This document shows positions 1 through 7,784 of a stretch of 64,000 nucleotides of DNA, piece after piece. Numbering within the stretch: position 1 is the stretch's first letter; every line of letters starts with the position of its first letter. A program made the position numbers and the translations under genes. The notes beneath the pieces were generated by a model. The model searched no databases, was not told the DNA's origin, and saw nothing but the letters and a program-made list of their open reading frames with translations. Source of the stretch: Phycisphaeraceae bacterium (GTDB lineage: Bacteria > Planctomycetota > Phycisphaerae > Phycisphaerales > Phycisphaeraceae); contig JANQSF010000028.1 in assembly GCA_028284155.1 (NCBI GenBank), positions 1 to 64,000 of the forward strand. Direction: 5' to 3'.

Positions 1-959
1 ACGGTCTGTCGCAGCGGGTCGTCAGTCGAGGTCGACGCAGCGGGCCCAGTGCCGCTGAGCAAAGCCGACACGCTCGGCGCCGTCGGCGACTCGTTGACCG
101 TGTCCAGTTCGAGCCCGACTTGTTCCAGCGCATCGAACGCGGCGGTGAGCGCGTCGGTCGGGCAGTTTTCGACGATCACGTCGCCGTTGGTCACGGCCGC
201 GGCCATGATGTACGTGCCGGCCACGATGCGGTCAGCCATGACCGTGTGATTGACGCCGCCGAGTCGATCGACACCCTCGATGGTGATGCGCGGCGAACCC
301 GCGCCGGTGATACGTGCGCCCATCGCGTTGAGCATCTCGGCCAGATCGACAATCTCCGGCTCGCAGGCGGCGCATTCGATGATGGTCGTGCCCTCTGCCA
401 ACACGGCCGCGCACAGCACGTTGGCTGTACCCGTCACGGTCGCGCCGAACGGGCCGCCCAAGAAGACGCGCGTCCCGCGCAGCCGACCGCCGGGCCCGCC
501 CGGCGCCTCAGCCACGATGTAGCCTTCGTCGAGGTGGATGCGCGCCCCCAGCGCCTTCATACCGCGCAGGTGGATATCAACAGGACGGTCGCCGATGTTG
601 CAGCCGCCCGGCATCGACACCTTCGCGTAGCCCCGACGCCCGAGCAGCGGCCCGAGGACGCAGATGCTCGCCCGCATCGTGCGGACGATGTCGTAGTGAG
701 CCATCGACTTGCCCGCGTCGTCGACCTTGATCGTGACCGCCCGGCAGACGTCGTCGCCGTGCTCGTCGACCGCGCAACCCAGCTCGCGCAGCAGACGGGC
801 CATGTTGCGGATGTCGGACAGGTCCGGCGCGTCGCGGAGCGTGACCGGCTCGTCGCCGAGCAACGCCGCAGCCATCAGCGGCAACGCCGCGTTCTTCGAC
901 CCATGCACGCGGACGCGGCCGCGCAGCCGTTTACCACCGTGGATGAGGAATGCGTCCAT
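1..959 (-). CDS. murA: UDP-N-acetylglucosamine 1-carboxyvinyltransferase, C-terminus outside window
   Basis: MurA transfers enolpyruvate from PEP to UDP-GlcNAc, the first committed step of peptidoglycan synthesis in the cytoplasm. The visible 319 residues carry the family signatures: the N-terminal SKNAALP motif with Lys22/Asn23, the MRASICVLGPLL strand near residue 95, and the mobile loop PGGCNIGDRP with the reactive Cys120. Full-length enzymes are about 420 residues, so roughly the last 100 lie beyond base 1. The ATG at 959 gives the canonical start. The last ~30 visible residues (bases 1-95) do not resemble the usual strand leading to the PGFPTD region, while other frames give GPLR-like and VDL-like pieces, so a frameshift or sequence error near the edge is possible. 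Identity as MurA is secure. It lies 125 nt downstream of apt on the same strand. Confidence 0.93.
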   Translation of the reverse strand, partial: MDAFLIHGGKRLRGRVRVHGSKNAALPLMAAALLGDEPVTLRDAPDLSDIRNMARLLRELGCAVDEHGDDVCRAVTIKVDDAGKSMAHYDIVRTMRASICVLGPLLGRRGYAKVSMPGGCNIGDRPVDIHLRGMKALGARIHLDEGYIVAEAPGGPGGRLRGTRVFLGGPFGATVTGTANVLCAAVLAEGTTIIECAACEPEIVDLAEMLNAMGARITGAGSPRITIEGVDRLGGVNHTVMADRIVAGTYIMAAAVTNGDVIVENCPTDALTAAFDALEQVGLELDTVNESPTAPSVSALLSGTGPAASTSTDDPLRQT

Positions 960-1084
960 GCTTTGATCAGGCGTCAGGGGAACGGAGTCAGAAAGACGTC
1001 GGTGCGCAAAGCGACACACGACCCGACCTATTAAGGATCGGACTCGACGGGGCGCAGGCATGAAAAGGGCCGACCGTCGACGCC

Positions 1085-1609
1085 TCACTCGCCCTCATAC
1101 GCGAGCACGGCGTGCACGTCGCCGAAATCCATGAGCAGGTCGCGGCCGGGCAGGAAGGACAACTCGATCAGCACGGTGATACCCACAATCTCGCCGCCGA
1201 GTTGCCGGACCAGGTCGCACGCGGCCTTCATCGTCCCGCCCGTCGCCAGCAGGTCGTCGACCATGAGCACCTTTTGGCCCGGCGCGATCGCGTCGGTGTG
1301 GATTTCGAGCGTGTCCGTGCCGTATTCCAGGCCGTACTCGACGCTGTGCTTGGTGAACGGGAGTTTGTTCGGCTTGCGGAGCGGGACGAAGCCGGCCGAC
1401 AGGGCCTGCGCGACGGCCGTGCCAAAGATGAAACCGCGGCTCTCCGCCCCGACGCACAGGTCGACGTGCGTCGCGCGGTACGGGTTGGCCATCCGCTCGA
1501 CCGCCATCGCCAGCCCGGCCGGGCTCTGGAGCAGCGGCGTGATGTCCTTGAACATGATGCCCGGCTTGGGCCAATCGGGGATGTCGCGGATCAAGTTGTC
1601 CAGGTTCAT
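1085..1609 (-). CDS. apt: adenine phosphoribosyltransferase
   Basis: Salvages adenine to AMP using PRPP in the cytoplasm. The 174-residue product has the expected length. It begins MNLDNLIRDIPDWPKPG, carries FKDITPLL near residue 20 and GAESRGFIFG near residue 54, and has the PRPP-binding loop VLMVDDLLATGGTM at residues 114-127. An in-frame start about 100 nt upstream would add a low-complexity tail running into an intergenic palindrome, so the ATG at 1609 is preferred. It is followed by murA on the same strand and preceded by the ABC permease. Whether it is co-transcribed with either cannot be told. Confidence 0.93.
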   Translation of the reverse strand: MNLDNLIRDIPDWPKPGIMFKDITPLLQSPAGLAMAVERMANPYRATHVDLCVGAESRGFIFGTAVAQALSAGFVPLRKPNKLPFTKHSVEYGLEYGTDTLEIHTDAIAPGQKVLMVDDLLATGGTMKAACDLVRQLGGEIVGITVLIELSFLPGRDLLMDFGDVHAVLAYEGE

Positions 1610-1694
1610 CGTCGGGTCCGTTTTGTGTCGTTCATCGCAGGCGTGCCGGAGCGTTGTATCAGTATTACGACCACGATGCGAACCGGGGCAAGGC

Positions 1695-1807
1695 GGGGAG
1701 AAAGGGAGCACGGGAGAAAGGGAGAGGTTGTGAACCCGACCCGGTCCCGAATGCTACAGATCATCCACACTCCGACACGCCCCTTCTCCCGTGCTCCCTT
1801 TCTCCCC
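1695..1807. repeat. 24-bp perfect inverted repeat, GGGAGAAA family
   Basis: Left arm 1695-1718 and right arm 1784-1807 are exact reverse complements built from GGGAGAAA-type words, separated by 65 nt. More copies of the same words follow the right arm up to the permease stop at 1840. The element fills the apt/permease gap. No transposase is nearby. Confidence 0.85.
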
Positions 1808-1839
1808 TTCTCCCCGCCTCCCTTTCTCCCCCGCTCCCC

Positions 1840-3342
1840 TCACTCCCGCCACAAGACGCGCAACACCCAGGCCCCCACGCCCACGATCACCACCGGCACA
1901 GCCATCATCAGCACGACCATGGCCGACAGATAAAACGCCTGGTTGAAGTGCATGAAGCTGTAGACACGGACGATCATCGGGTCGCCGCCGGTCGGGTACA
2001 GCGCGGTCGCGGCGACCGCCTCAAAGTAGGCGAGTACGAACAGCACGGCCCCGACCCAGAAGATCGGCCGACCCCGCATCGCCCACGCCAACCGCCGCGC
2101 GGCGCGGCGTGGCCGAACGGCGGCGGACTTGCGCAACAGCCGGGCTGAGTGAAGCGACGTGTCCACCCGCCCGACGCGGACCGACCAGCACAGCAGCACC
2201 GCCACCGGCGCGAGCCAGAGCGTGTGCGCCGCGACGAGACCGATCGGCGTGTCGTAGACGGCGTCGAACGCCGGCTGAATGATCACCGCCTGCACGGCGA
2301 GCGCCAGCACCAACGACCCAAGCAATCCGGGGGCGCACACCAGCAGTACGACCCACCACCGTCCGCGCCGAACACGCAGCGCGACCCACGCCAACCCCAA
2401 TGCCCCGATCGCGGCGAGCACGCCGTACATGACACTGTTGCGCAACAGGTCGAGATACCAGTCGTGCTTGGGTAACGTCGCTACGCCTCGCAAGGCGTCG
2501 ATGGAGACCAACACCAATGGCAAGATGCTGGTGAACAGCACGGCGACGACGACATACGCCCAAGTCACTGGGAGGGCGAGGCTCCGTCCGAGCCGTGGTG
2601 TAGATTGTGCGCCGCCTTCGACCCGCGGCTCGGACGGAGCCACCGGAGCCCCGCCCTCCCGCAAGCTGAACCCGGTCCCCGCCCACTCCCCGCGCGTCAA
2701 TGTCAGCAATTCCATCGCACCCAACAGCACAGCCATCTGTATCGCCATCGGCACCACAATGCTGCGCAGCGCGTGGGTCAGCGTCGGCGCGAGCACCTGG
2801 TTGTCGAACACCCAGATCGTCCACGAGTACGCGATGGTCGTTCGGCCGGCCGACGCGTGGAACAGGTTCGCCATCTCCAGATCGCTGAATGCCAACAGAA
2901 ACACAGCCGACGCCGCGAGCAGGCCGGTGCGCAGGCGCGACCGGATCAGGAACGACAAGAACGACGCTACACCCCGCACGCGGCTTGTGTCGGCCGACAA
3001 GCGCCGCGCGTGCGCCGCGGCCGGGTCGATCGGCGGCGACGGCGCGAGCAACCAAACGCCCACGGCGACCGGCGTCAGCCGCATGAGCAGCACCGTCGAA
3101 TACAACGCCTCGTTGAGCGCCGGGTATGGCACCGCTAGCGCCCAAAGACTGCCGTACGCGTAACCGACCAGCGCCGCGGGCGTCAACAACGGCGCGATCA
3201 AGGCCACAGCCAGACACCGCCGCGCCCAAGTTGTTTTGATCGCCCTCCACAACCGGGCAACCGCCCATCCGATCAACGCGGCGAGGCCGGCCACGACCAC
3301 CGCGCGCCCAAGCGCCCACCAGATCCCCGCCTCGAGCGTCAC
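1840..3342 (-). CDS. ABC transporter permease, fused two-domain iron(III)/thiamine type
   Basis: About 500 residues with roughly twelve hydrophobic segments arranged as two homologous halves, the layout of FbpB/ThiP-type permeases of ferric-iron, thiamine or sulfate importers. It would form the membrane channel for the binding protein encoded just upstream. Start choice: a GTG at 3342 overlaps the upstream stop as GTGA, a typical translational coupling; a longer in-frame start would overlap the receptor gene by about 85 nt. No ATPase gene follows; apt does. The transporter must therefore use an ATPase encoded elsewhere. Substrate is inferred from the receptor type, not shown. Confidence 0.82.
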   Translation of the reverse strand: MTLEAGIWWALGRAVVVAGLAALIGWAVARLWRAIKTTWARRCLAVALIAPLLTPAALVGYAYGSLWALAVPYPALNEALYSTVLLMRLTPVAVGVWLLAPSPPIDPAAAHARRLSADTSRVRGVASFLSFLIRSRLRTGLLAASAVFLLAFSDLEMANLFHASAGRTTIAYSWTIWVFDNQVLAPTLTHALRSIVVPMAIQMAVLLGAMELLTLTRGEWAGTGFSLREGGAPVAPSEPRVEGGAQSTPRLGRSLALPVTWAYVVVAVLFTSILPLVLVSIDALRGVATLPKHDWYLDLLRNSVMYGVLAAIGALGLAWVALRVRRGRWWVVLLVCAPGLLGSLVLALAVQAVIIQPAFDAVYDTPIGLVAAHTLWLAPVAVLLCWSVRVGRVDTSLHSARLLRKSAAVRPRRAARRLAWAMRGRPIFWVGAVLFVLAYFEAVAATALYPTGGDPMIVRVYSFMHFNQAFYLSAMVVLMMAVPVVIVGVGAWVLRVLWRE

Positions 3343-4418
3343 CGCGCGTACTCCGGCGTCAGCCAGTCGAGGCAATCGTCCGCCGCGTCGCCCAGGCCGG
3401 ACAACGGGTACGGATTCTTTGACCACTCATACAAGTCCTTGACGTCCTGTGGGAGTTCTTTGACATCGATCGGCCCAAGCGGGATCTGCCGCGACGGCGA
3501 CCAGGCCAAATTCTTCTCGTTCTTGCGCGACAACAGGTACTCGACCAACCGCTTGGCCTTCTCCAGGCGCTTCGTGCCGTTGATAATGCCCACCGTGTTC
3601 GGGATGCAGATCACTCGGCCGTCCGCCAACCGGAACGGCGCCATCGCCACCGGGTCTTTGCGGTCGAGCGCGACGTAGAAATCATCAGTATCCGTCAGCC
3701 CATAATCGCACGACCCGCGCGCGACCAGATTCATGACCACGCCGTTGCCGTTGACCTCCGTCACGCCACGGTCCCGCCAATCGCCGTGCCAGGCTTTGAG
3801 CTTGCCCGCGCCCCACGCGTCCCAGAACACCGTGTAGTGCGTGCGCGTCGTGCCGAACAGCGGCTTGGCGATCGCCACCCGCGACAGGTCGCCCGCCTGC
3901 GTGCGTTGCCAAAGCGCTGCGGCGTCGGCCTCGATGCCCTTGTCCGCGGCTTTGGTGTTGACGATCCAAACACGCAGCCGCGCGGCGAAACCGCACCAAT
4001 AACCGTCGGGGTCCTTGTACGCGTCCGGCATGCGCGCGAACCCCTCGCCCTTGTAGGGCTGCAACAACCCCTCGCGCTGCAATTGCATCATGCCAAGTTG
4101 CTCGTTATTCCAGAACACGTCGCACCGCGGGCGGTCACGCTCGCGCATGATCAACTGGACCAGCCCCAGCGACTTCGACGCCTCGGTATCGAAACGCGGC
4201 ACGACCTCGATCCCCGTCTCGTCCTCGAAGTCGCGTAGCACTTTCTCCGAAAAAACCGCGTCGTGTGCGCAGTACACGACCAGCGGGCCGTCATCGTCGC
4301 CCGAAGACGACGTGCCGCCACCGCCGTTGTCACACCCGGTCAACAACGCACAGAACAAGGCAAGGCCGCAGACACACGCGGATGCACGCAGATTGAAAAG
4401 TGTCATCGTTGCGTGCAT
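3339..4418 (-). CDS. ABC transporter substrate-binding lipoprotein, Fe(III)-type
   Basis: Extracytoplasmic receptor of family 1 (FbpA/FutA-like). It opens with a signal peptide ending in the lipobox LLTGC, followed by a Gly/Ser/Asp-rich linker, so it should be lipid-anchored. The mature part starts PLVVYCAHDAVFSEKVLRDF with ETGIEVVPRFDTEASKS, the usual opening of iron-type receptors, and includes DVFWNNEQ near residue 100. Start is uncertain between ATGs at 4418 and 4406; both leave a complete signal peptide, and upstream frames read into a palindrome. Its stop overlaps the permease start by 4 nt. Ferric ion or another oxyanion or metal is the likely ligand, but binding residues were not verified. 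Confidence 0.85.
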   Translation of the reverse strand: MHATMTLFNLRASACVCGLALFCALLTGCDNGGGGTSSSGDDDGPLVVYCAHDAVFSEKVLRDFEDETGIEVVPRFDTEASKSLGLVQLIMRERDRPRCDVFWNNEQLGMMQLQREGLLQPYKGEGFARMPDAYKDPDGYWCGFAARLRVWIVNTKAADKGIEADAAALWQRTQAGDLSRVAIAKPLFGTTRTHYTVFWDAWGAGKLKAWHGDWRDRGVTEVNGNGVVMNLVARGSCDYGLTDTDDFYVALDRKDPVAMAPFRLADGRVICIPNTVGIINGTKRLEKAKRLVEYLLSRKNEKNLAWSPSRQIPLGPIDVKELPQDVKDLYEWSKNPYPLSGLGDAADDCLDWLTPEYAR

Positions 4419-4453
4419 GGGAAACACAAGACTTGCCCGAACGACCAAACCCC

Positions 4454-4562
4454 ATTTAGCCGCGTCGCTTGCGACGCGCTTCCAAACGCGGCATGGGGAA
4501 CCTGTCAATAAGGCGCGGCGTCGCGGCGACACCGACGCGCGTCGCAAGCGACGCGGCTAAAT
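4454..4562. repeat. 25-bp perfect inverted repeat, TTTAGCCGCG family
   Basis: Arms 4454-4478 and 4538-4562 are exact reverse complements, loop 59 nt. Each arm holds an inner palindrome (GTCGC tt GCGAC type). The right arm ends 1 nt before the stop codon of the coiled-coil gene at 4564. A related half-site occurs at 34291-34312 and a right-arm-like fragment at 58246-58265. Confidence 0.88.
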
Positions 4563-4563
4563 G

Positions 4564-6258
4564 TCAATCGTCGCCCGACTTCTTCTCGCCGCCCGCCGGC
4601 TTCGCGTTCCGTTCGAGTGAGTCGAAATACTTCTTGATCACTTCGTGATAGCCCGGCGGCACCTGCTCCTGCACGAGCGCTTCGGGCACGCCGTCCTGCA
4701 GTTTGCGGGCCGCTTCCTGGAAGTCCAGCTCCGATTGGCCGCCGGACGCCAACTCGTCGCTCTTCCACTTGAGCAGGATCTTGCCGGCCTGCACATGCGA
4801 CTTGGACTTGCGGGTTACGAAGTTCGACTGAGCCGAGTCGTCTTCCGACACCTCGCCCTTCCCCTGGCCGCGACCGCCCGAACCCTGGCCGTCATTCTGG
4901 GCCTGCTCGCTCCCACCCTGACCCTGCTGGCCCTGACCCTGCATCAGCTCGTTGTAAAGCTTCGCGTAGTCAGCCATCGTCTTGCAGTTGGCGCATTCCT
5001 TGCCGTCCAGACCCTGACCGTCCTGCTGACCTTTGTTCGCCTGCTGCGCGTTCTGGATCGCCTCCATCGCCTGCTTCAGACTTTGCAGGTTGCGCGCCTG
5101 CTGCGCCATCTGCTTCATCTGCTGCTCGCTCAGGTTCATCTGCTGCTGCAGCGCGTCCATCGCGGCCTGCTTGGCGCCCTCTTCGTTGCCCGCCTGGAGC
5201 TGCTGCAACGCCTTGTCCAACGCCTGCGCCATCTGCTGCCCGCCGGGCTGCCCCTGCGCGAAGTCCTTCATCTGCTGCATCTGCTGACGCAGTTCCTGCT
5301 TGGCCTGTTGCTCTTCTTCCTTCGTCTTCGCATTGGCGATCTTGTCCAGCGTGTCGCGCATCTGCTTGAACTGCTGCTCTAAGCTGTCGGTGCTGCCTTG
5401 GTCCAACTCGTCCTTGAATTTCTTGGTCAACGCCTTGTTCACAAAAGTGTCGAAACCGCGCGGCAGCGTCCCGCCGTTCGCCTCTTTGTCGCGTTCCTGC
5501 CGTTCCTTCTGGACGTCCTTCCACTTGTCGTTGACGACCTTCCGCTGCTCAGCCAACTTGCGCTGGTTCAGCTCGCGCTCCTGCGGCTTCATCTGGTTGA
5601 ACGTCTTGCGCAGGTCGTCCAGCACGCGCTCGACGTCCTGCGAATGCTTGGCCTCGACAGCCTGCCGCTTCAGCTCCGCGGCCTTCTTCACCGCGATCTG
5701 CTTGTCCTTGTTCAGCTCCGCGATCTGTCGTTCTTCCTGTAAGCGTTCTTCCTCCGAGCCAAACACGTCGAACACGGGGATGAAGGTCAGCCCGACCGCC
5801 AGCAGCAGCGCGCCCAGCGCCCGCGTGGTGTTCGGCGACCAGTCGAAGGGTACGACTGTCTGCGGCCGAATGTCGCCCGCCCGCTGCTCCGCCGCAGCCG
5901 AGACCAGAGGCTTGTATTGACCCGGCGCTTCGCCCGCGCCGTCGCCGCCGTGCATCGTCGCGGTCGTCAGGTACAGGTCTTTCGCATCCATCCGCAGGTC
6001 GACCAGCCGGGCGGCGTCCGCCATCTTCAAACCGCGGTGCGCGAACAACGCCGCCACCACCGCCGCGCAAGGCACCACGCCGACCGTCATCCAGTTGAAC
6101 ATGTCGTTGGAGAGCCAGACAAAGACCCGAGCGCACAACAGACCGACGATGTAGACCGCGCTGAAAATCAGCACGAACCGGTACGTCCACAATCCCAACA
6201 CCGCCACGCGGTGGCGTGTCGCGACACGTTCGAGCAGCCGACGGGTCTTGTCAGGCAT
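4564..6258 (-). CDS. planctomycete membrane protein with long Gln-rich coiled coil
   Basis: 564 residues of no recognised enzymatic family. Three hydrophobic segments lie near residues 24-48, 54-74 and 146-165. Then comes a long charged coiled coil (about 170-400) very rich in Gln, Lys and Glu, a Gly/Gln-rich linker (about 430-470) and a conserved-looking C-terminus with EALVQEQVPPGYHEVIKKYFDSL. Similar proteins are often seen beside MoxR/DUF58 gene clusters in planctomycetes; no such neighbours are visible here. The ATG at 6258 has an AGGGAG about 10 nt upstream. Probable role at the envelope, perhaps as a scaffold; this is a guess from architecture. Confidence 0.8.
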   Translation of the reverse strand: MPDKTRRLLERVATRHRVAVLGLWTYRFVLIFSAVYIVGLLCARVFVWLSNDMFNWMTVGVVPCAAVVAALFAHRGLKMADAARLVDLRMDAKDLYLTTATMHGGDGAGEAPGQYKPLVSAAAEQRAGDIRPQTVVPFDWSPNTTRALGALLLAVGLTFIPVFDVFGSEEERLQEERQIAELNKDKQIAVKKAAELKRQAVEAKHSQDVERVLDDLRKTFNQMKPQERELNQRKLAEQRKVVNDKWKDVQKERQERDKEANGGTLPRGFDTFVNKALTKKFKDELDQGSTDSLEQQFKQMRDTLDKIANAKTKEEEQQAKQELRQQMQQMKDFAQGQPGGQQMAQALDKALQQLQAGNEEGAKQAAMDALQQQMNLSEQQMKQMAQQARNLQSLKQAMEAIQNAQQANKGQQDGQGLDGKECANCKTMADYAKLYNELMQGQGQQGQGGSEQAQNDGQGSGGRGQGKGEVSEDDSAQSNFVTRKSKSHVQAGKILLKWKSDELASGGQSELDFQEAARKLQDGVPEALVQEQVPPGYHEVIKKYFDSLERNAKPAGGEKKSGDD

Positions 6259-6348
6259 GACGAGGCTCCCTGATGACAGAGACTTCTATAAGTATAGACG
6301 AGCGAGAGGGGCGTCGGGTTTAGAAAAACCCGTCGAAATCAGGACATC

Positions 6349-6432
6349 AGGAAAACAGGAGAGCAGGAAATCTGCAAACGGCAACCCGCCGCCCTGCTCT
6401 TATTTCCTGCCTTCCTGCTCTCCTGTTTTCCT
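6349..6432. repeat. 21-bp perfect inverted repeat, AGGAAAACAGGAGAG family
   Basis: Arms 6349-6369 and 6412-6432 are exact reverse complements, loop 42 nt. The right arm lies inside the 3' end of the SDR gene and supplies its last codons. A one-sided relative of the same word family is at 18721-18757, next to a DUF1501 stop codon. Confidence 0.87.
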
Positions 6433-7212
6433 GCTTTCCCGCTTGCCCTGATACCCCAAACCTGCCCCACCGTCGACGCTCACGGCCTGCCCCGTCACGA
6501 ACCGCGCGGCGTCGGAGGCCAGGAACGCCACGACCTCGCCCACCTCGTCGATGGTGGCCATACGCCCTAGCGCGTGGTTGGCGTCCTCCCGCTGCAAGGC
6601 CGAATCGGGGTCGTCCAGCGTCCCGGCCCACGCTTCCATCATCGGCGTCCGCACGCCGGCCGGGCACACGGCGTTCACACGCACGCCGAACGGGCCGAGG
6701 TCGAGCGCCAGCGCCTTGGTCAACCCGATCTGGCCGGCCTTGGTCGTCACGTAACTGACAGCCCTGGCTTGCCCGACCTGCCCGACCTTACTCGCCATGT
6801 TGACGATCGAGCCGCGCGTTTGTTTCAAGTGAGGTGTCGCATACTTGCAGCCCCAGAACGTGCTCGTGAGATTGAGGCGAACCAGCGCCTCGAAGTCAGC
6901 CGTCGTGATGTCGCCGATCTCGGCAGCGGGCGGGTGCGAGCCGACGTTGTTGACGACGCAGTCGAGTCGCCCGTGTTGCGCCGCCGTGCCGTCGATCAAA
7001 CTACGCACCGCGTCTTCGTCACGCACGTCCGCCTCAATCCAGGTCGCATCGACGCCGTCATCGCGCAACGCCTGCTCAGCCGACCGACCGTCCCCGAAGT
7101 CAGGCGAGCAGAACACAACCTTCGCGCCATACCCGCCCATGACCCGGCAACACCCCAACCCAATCCCCATCGACCCGCCGGTCACGACGCAGACTTTGCC
7201 TTTGAGATCCAT
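6400..7212 (-). CDS. SDR-family NAD(P)-dependent oxidoreductase with repeat-encoded tail
   Basis: Classical short-chain dehydrogenase/reductase. The cofactor motif TGGSMGIG is at residues 11-18, NNVG at 88-91, and the catalytic set is Ser141, Tyr154 and Lys158 (YVTTK). The domain should end at SVDGGAGLGY around residue 254. The remaining 16 residues are highly charged (Lys, Arg, Glu, Gln) and are encoded by the right arm of the inverted repeat at 6349-6432, so the element has replaced the original stop. Substrate cannot be told; the motif set and length fit 3-oxoacyl-ACP-reductase-like or sugar/alcohol dehydrogenases. ATG at 7212; no obvious Shine-Dalgarno. Confidence 0.88.
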   Translation of the reverse strand: MDLKGKVCVVTGGSMGIGLGCCRVMGGYGAKVVFCSPDFGDGRSAEQALRDDGVDATWIEADVRDEDAVRSLIDGTAAQHGRLDCVVNNVGSHPPAAEIGDITTADFEALVRLNLTSTFWGCKYATPHLKQTRGSIVNMASKVGQVGQARAVSYVTTKAGQIGLTKALALDLGPFGVRVNAVCPAGVRTPMMEAWAGTLDDPDSALQREDANHALGRMATIDEVGEVVAFLASDAARFVTGQAVSVDGGAGLGYQGKRESRKTGEQEGRK

Positions 7213-7366
7213 GTCGAGCAGTGTAATGGAAGTGCACGGTGTTCATGCGAAGACGACAATCGCGGATGACGCGGATCGCACGGAAGGGACCGAGCTTATT
7301 GAGAGTCGGGACTGGCAATTCATGACGGTTCGACGGGACTGAACAGTCGTCAAAACCAACAAGAAG

Positions 7367-7388
7367 CCGGGCCTTTCCGAAGGCCCGG
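7367..7388. other. 9-bp GC hairpin in the 350-nt gap upstream of the aroF promoter
   Basis: CCGGGCCTT (7367-7375) pairs with AAGGCCCGG (7380-7388) around a 4-nt loop. On the minus strand it is followed by a T-rich stretch, so it could stop antisense transcription. It does not follow a recognisable gene. The rest of 7213-7562 holds no gene I can support; a small GGGGC/GCCCC hairpin lies near 7508-7521. Confidence 0.5.
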
Positions 7389-7562
7389 ATCCAGTCCGCC
7401 CCCACCGCACCCCAACAACCAAACGCACCAACTTCACAGCCCCTCGCCCGCGAAATCCGCGGTTCTCCTATCCCCCTCGATCCCGGCGGCCGCACGGCGA
7501 TCATGAGCGGGGCAAGCCCCGTCGCAAAACGACGTAAATGGTCGATTGTTCGACCAACACGC

Positions 7563-7591
7563 TTGACCCCACGCCGCCTGCGCGCCATAGT
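7563..7591 (+). promoter_or_regulatory. promoter of the aroF leader, TTGACC-17-CATAGT
   Basis: TTGACC at 7563-7568 and CATAGT at 7586-7591 are 17 nt apart, a good sigma70-type match. The -10 ends 9 nt before the leader-peptide ATG at 7601, so the transcript should begin at or within a few nucleotides of that codon. Confidence 0.65.
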
Positions 7592-7600
7592 TCCACCGAC

Positions 7601-7678
7601 ATGACTCCCGCCAACCCCTACGCCCGCTTTTTTGGCTTCTGGTTTACCCGGCCCCACGCCGCGGCGGGATCGCGTTAG
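7601..7678 (+). CDS. aromatic-amino-acid leader peptide (25 aa) of the aroF attenuator
   Basis: A 25-codon frame starting ATG ACT CCC and ending TAG. Its centre reads FFGFWF: four Phe and one Trp within six codons, with a Tyr three residues earlier. Three of the Phe codons are TTT, uncommon in this GC-rich genome. It is followed after 27 nt by an intrinsic terminator and then by the DAHP synthase gene. Such peptides act in cis: ribosome stalling at Phe or Trp codons when the charged tRNA is scarce changes RNA folding downstream and lets polymerase read through. The composition and position show this; the mechanism is inferred from the pheA/trp paradigm. No separate Shine-Dalgarno is seen, in line with a near-leaderless start. 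Confidence 0.8.
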   Translation: MTPANPYARFFGFWFTRPHAAAGSR

Positions 7679-7705
7679 GCTCTTTTTCAAGCCCGACCTG
7701 ACCAG

Positions 7706-7739
7706 ACCCCGATGCGGCAAAGCGTCGGGGTTTGTTTTT
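7706..7739 (+). terminator. intrinsic terminator (attenuator) upstream of aroF
   Basis: Ten-base-pair stem: ACCCCGATGC at 7706-7715 with GCGTCGGGGT at 7722-7731 (one G-T wobble), loop GGCAAA, then TTTGTTTTT to 7739. It sits between the leader peptide and the aroF ribosome-binding site, so by default it would end transcription before the gene. Competing pairings visible upstream are TCTGGT (7638-7643, within the Phe/Trp codons) with ACCAGA (7701-7706), and GTTAGG (7674-7679, over the leader stop codon) with CCTGAC (7697-7702). A 6-bp candidate antiterminator pairs 7658-7663 with 7713-7718; I am not sure of it. Confidence 0.85.
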
Positions 7740-7784
7740 ATCCACTCACCGAAACAGACCCCAGCACACACGGAGCGATTCACC

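Noticed and set aside
1610-1711. Longer start for apt
   Set aside because: Adds 34 residues of low quality that run into a palindrome; family alignment favours MNLDNL.
7632-7784. Extension of aroF to an upstream TTG
   Set aside because: It lies inside the Phe-rich leader peptide and reads through the terminator; the ATG at 7785 has a ribosome-binding site and matches the family start.
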